Under the pieces are notes generated by a model. The model was not told the origin of the DNA, searched no databases, and saw only the letters and a list, made by a program, of their open reading frames with translations. The position numbers were made by a program, and so were the translations under genes. From the NCBI GenBank assembly GCA_002171675.1, contig NHDX01000014.1, forward strand, positions 92,750 through 126,466: a DNA stretch of 33,717 nucleotides. The letters run 5' to 3'. Position 1 is the stretch's first letter. Every line of letters begins with the position of its first letter. The stretch comes from Chloroflexi bacterium TMED70. GTDB taxonomy: Bacteria; Chloroflexota; Dehalococcoidia; Lucifugimonadales; Lucifugimonadaceae. This document shows positions 1-6,698 of the stretch, piece after piece.

Positions 1-488
1 TGGAATTCATTTAAACTAAGATTGTTTATCTCAAAGTTATCTTTAAAATAAACCTCGTATCTAATAATATCTCGTAGCTTATTGATATTATAAAAACAAA
101 ATGAAAATAAATTATTTTCATCAATAATTTCTTTTCTTGAATATATTGTTATTTTTTTTATGACATCATCTTCAAAAATTTCAACATCTTCTACAATAAT
201 TAATTTCTTAAGATAATTAATTGTTTCTGGATTATTAGATTCAAGGCTAAAAATAATATTACTATTATCTAAAACTTTATAATTCAGTATGTCTATAATT
301 GATCCTTTATTATCTGTTAATATAGTTTTTGAAGATGTTTTTGGATCAAAAATCTCAATTTTATTAGTTGAAATTCTATCTAGGAAAGAAAGAGAGTCAG
401 TTCCAGAAAATTTATAAGAATTAATTTCTGAACTAATATTATATAAAGGGAAATTAAGGCTTTTTAAAAAATTTTCTTGTTTATCCAT
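1..488 (-). CDS. YgfZ/GcvT-like folate-binding protein (IBA57 type), 3' end cut by window edge
   Basis: The open frame starts at the ATG at 488-486 and runs out of the window without a stop, giving about 162 residues. The segment GTDSLSFLDRISTNKIEIF (residues 29-47), followed by a 'LTDNKGSIIDILNYKVLDN' stretch, matches the start of the GcvT/YgfZ fold (G-x-D-x-x-x-FL-x-x-x-TN, then a region like 'LLNERGRILDDLLVY'). Family members (E. coli YgfZ, mitochondrial IBA57) use folate and assist maturation of certain [4Fe-4S] proteins. The diagnostic KGCYxGQE loop would lie beyond the edge, so YgfZ cannot be fully separated from other GcvT-like proteins. Only one base separates it from the stop of the upstream A-type Fe-S carrier, so the two are probably cotranscribed, and this pairing supports the IBA57-like reading. 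Confidence 0.72.
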   Translation of the reverse strand, partial: MDKQENFLKSLNFPLYNISSEINSYKFSGTDSLSFLDRISTNKIEIFDPKTSSKTILTDNKGSIIDILNYKVLDNSNIIFSLESNNPETINYLKKLIIVEDVEIFEDDVIKKITIYSRKEIIDENNLFSFCFYNINKLRDIIRYEVYFKDNFEINNLSLNEF

Positions 489-489
489 A

Positions 490-837
490 TTAAACTGAGA
501 AAGAATCCCCACAACCACAAGATGATTTTGCATTAGGATTAATAAATTCAAATCCCTTTCCATTAAGGCCATCTGAATAATCTAGAAAAGTTCCTGCTAA
601 AAATATGTAGGCTTTCTTTGGAATATACACTTCTAATCCATTTTGAGAAATGATCTTATCATTTTCATCAGGTCCATCCACTATCTCTAAGATATATTCA
701 AGACCAGAGCAACCTCCTGCTCTTACTGCAACTTTTAAACCATATTTGTCTCTAGATTCATTCGCAGCAAATTCTTTAACTTTTTCACAAGCTTTCTCAG
801 ATATTTTTATTGTATTCAGTGGTATTTTACTAGTCAT
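490..837 (-). CDS. A-type iron-sulfur cluster carrier (HesB/IscA/ErpA family)
   Basis: This 115-residue protein has the complete A-type signature. Cys43 lies in AGGCSGLEY, and Cys107 and Cys109 lie in SSCGCGDSF near the C-terminus; these three cysteines bind the cluster in the family. Length and layout are typical of IscA, ErpA and SufA, which pass [2Fe-2S] or [4Fe-4S] clusters to client enzymes. The members cannot be told apart from sequence alone. The gene is read leftward and is followed after one base by the YgfZ/IBA57-like gene, a likely functional partner. It is divergent from the cobalamin adenosyltransferase gene across about 100 A/T-rich bases, where no promoter stood out clearly. 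LeuC in this window is an Fe-S enzyme, so clients exist locally. Confidence 0.93.
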   Translation of the reverse strand: MTSKIPLNTIKISEKACEKVKEFAANESRDKYGLKVAVRAGGCSGLEYILEIVDGPDENDKIISQNGLEVYIPKKAYIFLAGTFLDYSDGLNGKGFEFINPNAKSSCGCGDSFSV

Positions 838-938
838 ATAAATACAGCTTTTTCTTTTAATCCATATACTTGATTGGTAATAAAATTATAAAATCAATGT
901 AATATTTATTATATAAAAAAAAACATAAAAAAAAAGAT

Positions 939-1499
939 ATGGCTAAGCTTTACACTAAAAACGGAGATAATGGAGAGACTTTTTTATTATTCGGTAAAAA
1001 AGTTTCAAAATTAGATGCTCGAGTTCAATGCTATGGTGCGATAGATGAATGCATATCTAACTTGGGAGCTGCTTATTCTTTATCAGTGGAAAAAGATGAT
1101 AAGGATATTTCAGATTTAATATTAAAGATACAAAGGACTCTTTTTATAATATCCTCAGAAATAGCATGTCCAACTGAAAAATATAATGACTTAAAAGAAA
1201 AGTACAAATATATAAATGAAGAAGTAATTACTGATTTAGAAAACAAAATTGATAAATATCAATCAATAACTCCAAAAATAAATTATTTCGTACTACCTGG
1301 TGGAAGCTTAATTTCTTCATTTATAGATATTGCTAGAACTTCATGTAGAAGATCAGAAAGACTATGTGTAGAAGTTAGAGATTTAAATCAATTAAATAAC
1401 AAAAATATACTAATTTATCTCAATAGACTTAGTGACTTATTATTTATACTCGCAAGATATATTGATAGGGACAAAGAGTATCTTAGGGCTACGGAATAA
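939..1499 (+). CDS. ATP:cob(I)alamin adenosyltransferase, PduO type
   Basis: The 186-residue product has the PduO-type N-terminal motif YTKNGDNGETFLLFGKKVSKLD, with RVQCYGAIDECISNLG after it. Helix motifs RTSCRRSERLCVEV and LIYLNRLSDLLFILARY follow near the C-terminus; these build the ATP and corrinoid sites in the trimeric family. It transfers the 5'-deoxyadenosyl group of ATP to cob(I)alamin in the cytosol to make coenzyme B12. The usual TGDxGxT stretch reads NGDNGETF, a mild variation. The gene heads the rightward histidine operon, with hisH starting 3 bases after its stop, although the two pathways are not obviously linked. No other cobalamin gene lies in the window, so it may serve salvage of imported corrinoids. 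Confidence 0.9.
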   Translation: MAKLYTKNGDNGETFLLFGKKVSKLDARVQCYGAIDECISNLGAAYSLSVEKDDKDISDLILKIQRTLFIISSEIACPTEKYNDLKEKYKYINEEVITDLENKIDKYQSITPKINYFVLPGGSLISSFIDIARTSCRRSERLCVEVRDLNQLNNKNILIYLNRLSDLLFILARYIDRDKEYLRATE

Positions 1500-1502
1500 A
1501 TA

Positions 1503-2132
1503 ATGATAGAAATATCTATACTAGACACCAAATCTGCAAATTTTCACAGCGTAAAAAAAGCTGTAGATAAGTATAATCCTAAAAACGAAATTACTTCAAA
1601 TATAGATACCATAGAAAAAAGTAATGGATTAATAATTCCTGGAGTGAGCACAACAGATACAGTTTTGAGTAATATTAAACAATTAGGACTAGAAGAAACT
1701 ATTAAGAATTTTTATAATTCAGGAAAACCAATACTTTGTATTTGTGTAGGAATGCAAATATTATTTGAAAAATCCGCAGAAGGAAGAATTCCAGGACTAG
1801 GAATATTAAAAGGATCTGTAAAAAAAATCCCAGAGTCAAAAAATAATGAAAAGTTTAAAGTTCCTCATATGGGTTGGAATCAATTGAACCTGAAGAAGAA
1901 GAATAAACTATTTGATGGAGTCGATAATAATTCAAATTTTTACTTTGTTCACTCGTATTATTGTGATCCAGAAGAAGATAAAATCATATCTGGAACTACA
2001 ACATATTCTATTGAAATGTGCGCATCAATAAAGCAAAAAAATCTTTATGCTGTTCAATTTCATCCTGAAAAAAGTGCAGCTGACGGTCTAAAAATATACA
2101 AAAATTTTATTAATATTGTAAAGAGTTATTAA
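1503..2132 (+). CDS. hisH: Imidazole glycerol phosphate synthase, glutaminase subunit HisH
   Basis: HisH releases ammonia from glutamine and channels it to HisF for imidazole ring closure in histidine synthesis. The 209-residue class I amidotransferase has its nucleophile Cys81 in CICVGMQ and the His187/Glu189 pair in VQFHPEKS. The HisH-typical VPHMGWNQL is at 120-128 and FYFVHSYY at 146-153. The N-terminal 'DYGMGNLRSV' of most HisH reads DTKSANFHSV, and PGVGAF reads PGVSTT, so the protein is somewhat divergent but keeps its catalytic triad. It lies between the adenosyltransferase gene (3-base gap) and hisA (1-base gap). Confidence 0.96.
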   Translation: MIEISILDTKSANFHSVKKAVDKYNPKNEITSNIDTIEKSNGLIIPGVSTTDTVLSNIKQLGLEETIKNFYNSGKPILCICVGMQILFEKSAEGRIPGLGILKGSVKKIPESKNNEKFKVPHMGWNQLNLKKKNKLFDGVDNNSNFYFVHSYYCDPEEDKIISGTTTYSIEMCASIKQKNLYAVQFHPEKSAADGLKIYKNFINIVKSY

Positions 2133-2133
2133 A

Positions 2134-2844
2134 ATGAAAATATTTCCTGCATTAGATATAAGAAATGGTAAATGTGTGAGGTTAATCAAGGGTAATTACA
2201 ATAATGAAATAATTTTTGATGAAAATCCTATTGATGTTGCAATGAAATTTGAAGAGGATGGAAGTAAGTATATTCATATAATTGATCTTGATGGTGCGAA
2301 GGACGGAGATTCAACTATAAAGAATATAATTGCTCAGATTTTAAATAAAACTAATCTAAAAATTCAGGTAGGGGGAGGGATCAGAACTTACGAAAAAGCA
2401 TCTTCTTACTTAAATTTAGGAGTTTCTAGAATTATATTCGGAACAGCTGCATACGAAAATAAAAAAGAAGTTATTAAGACTATTAAGAATTTTGGAAAAG
2501 CTATAGTAATTAGTATAGATGCTTTAGAAGGGGAAATTAAAACAAAAGGATGGTTAGAAAATTCAAGCTTGAGTATTGAAAATATAGTTCAAGATTTTGA
2601 GAAAGAAGGATGTGAATCATTCATTTATACTGATATAGAAAAAGATGGCACTCTATCTCACCCAAACTTTGATTATATTTCTAAATTTAGAAGTTTTTGT
2701 TCAGTAGAATTAAATATTGCAGGAGGCATATCTTCATTTGAAGACTTAATTCAATTAAAGAATAATAAGATAGATGGCGCTATATTAGGTATGTCCATAT
2801 ATAAGAAAAATATAAATCTAAAAGAAGTTTTAGAAAAATTATAA
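2134..2844 (+). CDS. hisA: ProFAR isomerase HisA
   Basis: This is 1-(5-phosphoribosyl)-5-[(5-phosphoribosylamino)methylideneamino]imidazole-4-carboxamide isomerase, the fourth step of histidine synthesis. The 236-residue (beta/alpha)8 barrel carries the two expected catalytic aspartates: Asp8 in FPALDIRNGKCVRL and Asp129 in SIDALEGEIKTKGW. The phosphate-binding loops are QVGGGIR (78-84) and IAGGISS near the C-terminus. The residues sit almost exactly where they do in characterised HisA proteins. In Actinobacteria a HisA (PriA) can double as TrpF; nothing visible here argues for or against that. It follows hisH by one base and precedes hisF by 11. Confidence 0.95.
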   Translation: MKIFPALDIRNGKCVRLIKGNYNNEIIFDENPIDVAMKFEEDGSKYIHIIDLDGAKDGDSTIKNIIAQILNKTNLKIQVGGGIRTYEKASSYLNLGVSRIIFGTAAYENKKEVIKTIKNFGKAIVISIDALEGEIKTKGWLENSSLSIENIVQDFEKEGCESFIYTDIEKDGTLSHPNFDYISKFRSFCSVELNIAGGISSFEDLIQLKNNKIDGAILGMSIYKKNINLKEVLEKL

Positions 2845-2855
2845 TAAATAATGCC

Positions 2856-3611
2856 ATGTTAACCAAAAGAATTATCCCATGTCTAGATATTGATCAAGGA
2901 AGAGTAGTAAAAGGTGTTAATTTTATAAATATTAAGGATGCTGGAGATCCTGCTGAGCTAGCAAAATTCTATGATGAAGAAGGAGCAGATGAGCTTGTTT
3001 TTTTAGATATAACTGCCACTCATGAAGGAAGGGAAACTATAGTTGAAGTAGTAAAAAAAGTTTCTTCTCAAGTGTTTATACCATTAACAGTTGGGGGAGG
3101 AATTAGAAATGTATTAGACATGAAACAGATGCTAGAAGCAGGAGCTGACAAAGTATCTATAAACTCTTCAGCAGTAGCAGATCCATTAATAATAAATAAA
3201 TGTTCTAATGAATTCGGTTCACAGTGCGTAGTAAGTGCTATAGATGTAAAAAGAAACGAAGATGAATGGATTGTCTATACTCACGGTGGCAGAAAAGAAA
3301 CAAATCTTAATGCATTAGATTGGGTTCAAGAGATAGAAGAAAGAGGAGCAGGCGAAATTTTGCTAACCAGTATGGATAAAGATGGATCAAATATTGGATA
3401 TGATAATGAATTATTACAAAAAGTAAATGATTTAGTTAACATACCTGTAATTGCTTCCGGAGGTGCTGGAAACTTAAGGCATTTATATGAAGCATTTAAT
3501 ACAGGTAAATCAGATGCTGTATTGGCCGCAAGTATTTTTCACTTTGGAAAATTTTCAATAAAAGAAGCTAAAGAATATCTTATTAGTAAAAACATTTCTA
3601 TTAGATTATGA
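2856..3611 (+). CDS. hisF: Imidazole glycerol phosphate synthase, cyclase subunit HisF
   Basis: HisF uses ammonia delivered by HisH to convert PRFAR into imidazole glycerol phosphate and AICAR. The 251 residues match the family length. Catalytic Asp11 is in IIPCLDIDQGRVVKGVNF and Asp130 in SAIDVKRN, the same positions as in well-studied HisF proteins. Phosphate-binding glycines are in TVGGGIR (78-84) and ASGGAG near 200. The paralogy to HisA upstream is the expected one. The last codons overlap the following HAD gene by 4 bases (ATGA), indicating translational coupling. No strong ribosome binding site is visible before the ATG; the region is A/T-rich. Confidence 0.97.
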   Translation: MLTKRIIPCLDIDQGRVVKGVNFINIKDAGDPAELAKFYDEEGADELVFLDITATHEGRETIVEVVKKVSSQVFIPLTVGGGIRNVLDMKQMLEAGADKVSINSSAVADPLIINKCSNEFGSQCVVSAIDVKRNEDEWIVYTHGGRKETNLNALDWVQEIEERGAGEILLTSMDKDGSNIGYDNELLQKVNDLVNIPVIASGGAGNLRHLYEAFNTGKSDAVLAASIFHFGKFSIKEAKEYLISKNISIRL

Positions 3612-4330
3612 GTAAAAAAATCACATCTCCTAAGATTATATTATTTGACTGTTTTGAAACCATCGTCGAAAATGATTTGAATGGATGGAAGACTCTTTTT
3701 GCTGAAATAATCAAGAAAAATCATTGGGATTTAGATCCTTTAGAATTCTGGAACTTATGGAAAAAATATGAGGTTAATTTTAGAGAAATCAGAACTAATA
3801 TGGAAAAGATTGAAGAAAGCCCTCCTTTTATTACTTATGAAAAAGCATGGAAAGATTGCTTTGATATAGTTTTCAGAGAATTAAATATAGATGGTAATTC
3901 TAAATTATGTGCAGAATTATGTATAAATAATATGGCGAAAAATGAGCCTTATAATGACTCAGCAGAAATGCTAAATAAATTAAGCCAAAACCATAAAATA
4001 GGAGTAATATCAAATGCAGATAATAATTTTTTATATCCTGTATTGGATAAACTAAATATAAATTTTGACTTTACAATGTCCTCAGAGGAAGCAGAATGCT
4101 ATAAACCTAACCCTAATATTTTCAAAAAATTTATAAATAAAAATAATCTAAATCCAAAAGATTGTTGGTATGTTGGAGATAAAGAATTTGATGATGTAAT
4201 AGGATCAAGTTCATTAGGAATGCAACCAGTTCTGATTAATAGAAGCGTATATAATGATTTAAGATATTTGGATAAATATATACAAATATCTGATCTAAGA
4301 CAATTGTATGAAATAATTAAATCACTATGA
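3608..4330 (+). CDS. HAD-superfamily hydrolase inside the his operon, candidate histidinol-phosphate phosphatase
   Basis: This 240-residue protein has all four HAD motifs. Nucleophile Asp14 is in ILFDCFETIV, Ser135 in GVISNADN, Lys166 in ECYKPNPNIF, and Asp191/Asp195-196 in WYVGDKEFDDVIGSS. An alpha-helical cap lies between motifs I and II (roughly 25-120), so it is a subclass I, haloacid-dehalogenase/phosphoglycolate-phosphatase-like member. It overlaps both hisF and hisIE by 4 bases, so it is embedded and coupled in the histidine operon. No hisB, hisN or PHP-type hisK lies next to these genes. The inference is that it removes phosphate from histidinol phosphate; family membership alone does not prove the substrate. 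The IMPase-family gene at 12471 is a rival candidate. Confidence 0.85.
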   Translation: MSKKITSPKIILFDCFETIVENDLNGWKTLFAEIIKKNHWDLDPLEFWNLWKKYEVNFREIRTNMEKIEESPPFITYEKAWKDCFDIVFRELNIDGNSKLCAELCINNMAKNEPYNDSAEMLNKLSQNHKIGVISNADNNFLYPVLDKLNINFDFTMSSEEAECYKPNPNIFKKFINKNNLNPKDCWYVGDKEFDDVIGSSSLGMQPVLINRSVYNDLRYLDKYIQISDLRQLYEIIKSL

Positions 4331-4929
4331 ATCCAAATTTTAAAAAATCTGAATTATTGCCAGTTATAGTTCAACACTTCACTAATAAAAAAGTATTAAT
4401 GCTTGGATATATGAATAGTGAAGCTTATGAAAAAACTTTAGAAAGCAAACATGTATGGTTTTTTTCTAGATCAAAAAATAGACTTTGGGAAAAAGGAGAA
4501 TCTTCAAAAAATTTTCTTGGTGTAAAAAAAATAGTTTTAGACTGTGATAAAGATGCGATACTAATTTTAGCTAGTCCTGAAGGTCCTACATGCCACACAC
4601 TAGCAGACTCATGCTTTGAAGCTGAAGGAAGTGTTGAAGGTAATTTTCTTTTTACTCTTGAATATTTAGAAAAGATTATTGAAGAAAGAAAAAGTCTAAT
4701 GCCAAAAGGCTCTTATACTACTACACTCTTTGAAGAAGGAATAAATAAGATCTCAAAAAAAGTAGGAGAAGAAGCATCTGAAGTAATTATTGCTTCTTTA
4801 GCAGAGCAAAAAAAAGACTTGATTTATGAATCTGCTGATCTAATTTATCACCTACTTGTTCTTTTAGCTAATGAAGATATAAAACTAGAAGAAATTATTC
4901 AGGAACTTAATAAAAGACATAATAATTAG
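4327..4929 (+). CDS. hisI: Bifunctional phosphoribosyl-AMP cyclohydrolase / phosphoribosyl-ATP pyrophosphatase HisIE
   Basis: Two domains catalyse steps 3 and 2 of histidine synthesis. The HisI domain (about 1-105) has MLGYMNSEAY, WFFSRSKNRLWEKGE, VLDCDKDAIL and GPTCHTLADSCF, which hold the zinc-binding cysteines and metal-binding aspartates. The HisE domain (about 107-200) has YLEKIIEERK, KKVGEEASEVIIA and ESADLIYHLLVLL, the MazG-like helices with acidic metal ligands. The common TSGN of HisI reads SSKN. The 200-residue length fits the fused form. It is the last gene of the rightward operon, overlaps the HAD gene by 4 bases, and ends 3 bases before the converging DUF1385 gene. No terminator hairpin fits between the two. 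Confidence 0.95.
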   Translation: MNPNFKKSELLPVIVQHFTNKKVLMLGYMNSEAYEKTLESKHVWFFSRSKNRLWEKGESSKNFLGVKKIVLDCDKDAILILASPEGPTCHTLADSCFEAEGSVEGNFLFTLEYLEKIIEERKSLMPKGSYTTTLFEEGINKISKKVGEEASEVIIASLAEQKKDLIYESADLIYHLLVLLANEDIKLEEIIQELNKRHNN

Positions 4930-4932
4930 AAC

Positions 4933-5817
4933 TTATTTAGAATCTAGTCTTATAGACTCATTTATAGCAGCTAATGCAACTTCTACCATTTCATCTTCAG
5001 GTTCTGCTGTAGTTAATTTTTGCATCCAGATATTAGGTAGAGATAGAAGTTTCGAAATAATATTTTCGGATGTCATACTTGAAAGCCTAATCAACTCATA
5101 AGAAAGCCCAGCAATTATAGGAAATAATAAAATTCTAGACAAATAAAGTAAAAGCGCTGGTTCCCTTGGAATAAATACATGAAGAACTATTGAAACAACA
5201 ATGACCGTCATAATAAAACTTGTTCCGCATCTTGGATGTTCTTTATTATATCTTTGAATTTTACTTATATTATTTGAATTAATCTCAACATTATCTTCAT
5301 ATGCTGCAATAGTTTTGTGTTCAGCACCATGATAAGCAAACACTCTCTTAATATCCTTATTAAGACCAATAATATAAACGTACAAGATAAAAAATATCAG
5401 TCTAATTATTCCTTCTAAAATATTATTTAATACATAATTATCCTCTATGAACATAATTCGATCTGATAAAAAAAGGGGAACTAAAAAAAATAATGATAAA
5501 ACAATTATTAAAAAAGCAGAACTAAAAATATATGAAAAAACTTTTTCTAAATTAGATAGTTCTCCTTCCTCTGACTCTTCTACAATTTCAGAGGATTTAG
5601 TTAATGATCTGTAACCTATAACCATCATTTCAATTAGAATAATGACACCTCTGAAGAAGGGTATTTTTTTATAGACAGATTTAGAAAAAGAAGGAATCTT
5701 TACTTCATTAATTATAATTTCATTTTGAGTGTTTCTGACTGCAACTACACAATTCTTAAGACCACGAATCATTACACCTTCGATAACAGCTTGACCACCG
5801 TAAAAATGCTTTTTCAT
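4933..5817 (-). CDS. DUF1385 membrane protein (YqhQ family)
   Basis: The 294-residue protein starts with the family hallmark GGQAVIEGVMIRG (residues 7-19). It also has AYHGAEHKTIAAYE and HPRCGTSFIMT, the conserved histidine/cysteine segments of DUF1385. Four or five hydrophobic stretches are visible: an early one around PFFRGVIILIEMMVIGY, then FLIIVLSLFFLVPLFL, IIRLIFFILYVYIIGL, FIMTVIVVSIVLHVFI and LLLYLSRILLFPIIAGL. It should therefore be a polytopic membrane protein. Its biochemical role is not established. The gene stands 8 bases downstream of rpmE; a YqhQ gene next to L31 is a recurring arrangement in Firmicutes and Chloroflexi, often with prfA beyond. Here the run ends and meets hisIE instead. 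Confidence 0.92.
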   Translation of the reverse strand: MKKHFYGGQAVIEGVMIRGLKNCVVAVRNTQNEIIINEVKIPSFSKSVYKKIPFFRGVIILIEMMVIGYRSLTKSSEIVEESEEGELSNLEKVFSYIFSSAFLIIVLSLFFLVPLFLSDRIMFIEDNYVLNNILEGIIRLIFFILYVYIIGLNKDIKRVFAYHGAEHKTIAAYEDNVEINSNNISKIQRYNKEHPRCGTSFIMTVIVVSIVLHVFIPREPALLLYLSRILLFPIIAGLSYELIRLSSMTSENIISKLLSLPNIWMQKLTTAEPEDEMVEVALAAINESIRLDSK

Positions 5818-5825
5818 CTAAGAAT

Positions 5826-6032
5826 TTACTTTAGATTATATCTTCTATTCATTCTCTCTACTCTTCCTTCAGTATCAACAATTCGTTGTTCTCCAGTCCA
5901 AGCAGGGTGACATTGGCTACATATTTCAACAGATATTCTTTCTTTTGTTGAAATTGTTTTCCAAACATTTCCACTACCACATTGGCAGTGAACTTCAGTT
6001 TCAAATAAATTTGGATGTATTTCTTTTTTCAC
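5826..6032 (-). CDS. rpmE: Ribosomal protein bL31, zinc-binding form
   Basis: This 68-residue large-subunit protein begins MKKEIHPNLFETEVHCQCGS. It keeps all four zinc-binding cysteines (Cys16, Cys18, Cys38, Cys41), the last two in VEICSQCHPAWTG, so it is the zinc-containing C+ paralogue. The C-terminal GRVERMNRRY is typical. The start codon is GTG (6032-6030), and its first base is shared with the TAG stop of rpmA, giving a one-base overlap and probable translational coupling. It lies third in the L21-L27-L31 run, with DUF1385 next. Confidence 0.96.
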   Translation of the reverse strand: MKKEIHPNLFETEVHCQCGSGNVWKTISTKERISVEICSQCHPAWTGEQRIVDTEGRVERMNRRYNLK

Positions 6033-6298
6033 TATTTTCCTACACTTTCAGTGAGGACGTTTAATCTTCTCTTACCTTTAGAAGCCCAATCAAAGGAAAC
6101 GATTCCATCTACTTTAGAAAATATTGTATGATCTCGTCCGATACCAACATTTTCACCTGGAACAAATCTTGTTCCTCTTTGTCTAACGATTATAGATCCA
6201 GCAGTCACGAATTTTCCACCAAATGCCTTAACTCCAAGTCTTTTACCGGCACTATCTCTTCCGTTCCTACTTGTTCCCCCACCTTTTTTATGAGCCAT
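6032..6298 (-). CDS. rpmA: Ribosomal protein bL27
   Basis: This 88-residue large-subunit protein begins directly with MAHKKGGGTSRNGRDSAGKRLG and continues FGGKFVTAGSIIVRQRGTRF and VGIGRDHTIF, the near-invariant L27 core. The N-terminal tail reaches the peptidyl-transferase centre. The N-terminal propeptide processed by Prp protease in Firmicutes is absent, an argument against Firmicutes as the host. Its start lies within the last codons of rplU (11-base overlap). A good AGGAG ribosome binding site inside the rplU 3' end precedes the ATG. Confidence 0.97.
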   Translation of the reverse strand: MAHKKGGGTSRNGRDSAGKRLGVKAFGGKFVTAGSIIVRQRGTRFVPGENVGIGRDHTIFSKVDGIVSFDWASKGKRRLNVLTESVGK

Positions 6299-6632
6299 TA
6301 GACTTACTCCTTGATTTTTTTACTGAAATACTCTGTATGGTTACATTAGTTAGCTTTTGTCTGTGTCCAGTCTTAACCCTATGTCTCGTCTTATTTTTGT
6401 ATCTCAATGATATAACTTTTTTCCCTTTAGTTTGATCTTCTATCTTAGCTTTAACTACAGCTCCACTAACAATAGGTTCTCCAATACTAAGTTGACCTTT
6501 AAGGGAAGTTAATAGGACTTGATCAAACAATACTTCATCACCTGAATCACCTTCAAGTTTTTCTACAGTTAAAAAATCACCTTTTCTAACTCTGTATTGC
6601 TTACCACCTGTTTTTATTATTGCGTAGTCCAT
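6288..6632 (-). CDS. rplU: Ribosomal protein bL21
   Basis: This 114-residue large-subunit protein begins MDYAIIKTGGKQYRVRKGD. It shows FDQVLLTS, SIGEPIVSGAVVKAKIED and the basic RYKNKTRHRVKTGHRQKLTNVTI that contacts 23S rRNA. After the family core ends around residue 104 there is a short Ser/Lys tail that carries the ribosome binding site and start of rpmA, so the tail may be shaped by that overlap. It is the first gene of the leftward rplU-rpmA-rpmE-DUF1385 run. About 66 bases separate it from the glycosyltransferase stop. Confidence 0.97.
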   Translation of the reverse strand: MDYAIIKTGGKQYRVRKGDFLTVEKLEGDSGDEVLFDQVLLTSLKGQLSIGEPIVSGAVVKAKIEDQTKGKKVISLRYKNKTRHRVKTGHRQKLTNVTIQSISVKKSRSKSNGS

Positions 6633-6644
6633 AAATTATCTAAA

Positions 6645-6660
6645 TTTTGTTTATACAAAA
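6645..6660 (-). promoter_or_regulatory. Small inverted repeat with a possible -10 box before rplU
   Basis: TTTTGT and ACAAAA arms flank a four-base loop about 13-28 bases upstream of the rplU start. On the minus strand the sequence TATAAA (6655-6650) falls in and beside the loop and could be a -10 element for the ribosomal-protein run. The -35 partner is poor (TTTTTG at 17 bases) and the leader would be very short. This is a weak call based on position and base composition only. Confidence 0.25.
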
Positions 6661-6698
6661 CTTAATTGTACACAAAAAAGAATATTTTTGTTGAAGAT

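Noticed and set aside
842..938. Promoter pair or RNA element between the Fe-S carrier and adenosyltransferase genes
   Set aside because: The region is A/T-rich with TTGATT and TATAAA, but the spacing is only about 11 bases and no structured element is visible.
6672..6691. ACAAAAA/TTTTTGT hairpin after the glycosyltransferase as a terminator
   Set aside because: The stem is almost only A-T pairs and would be too weak; such repeats are expected by chance in this base composition.
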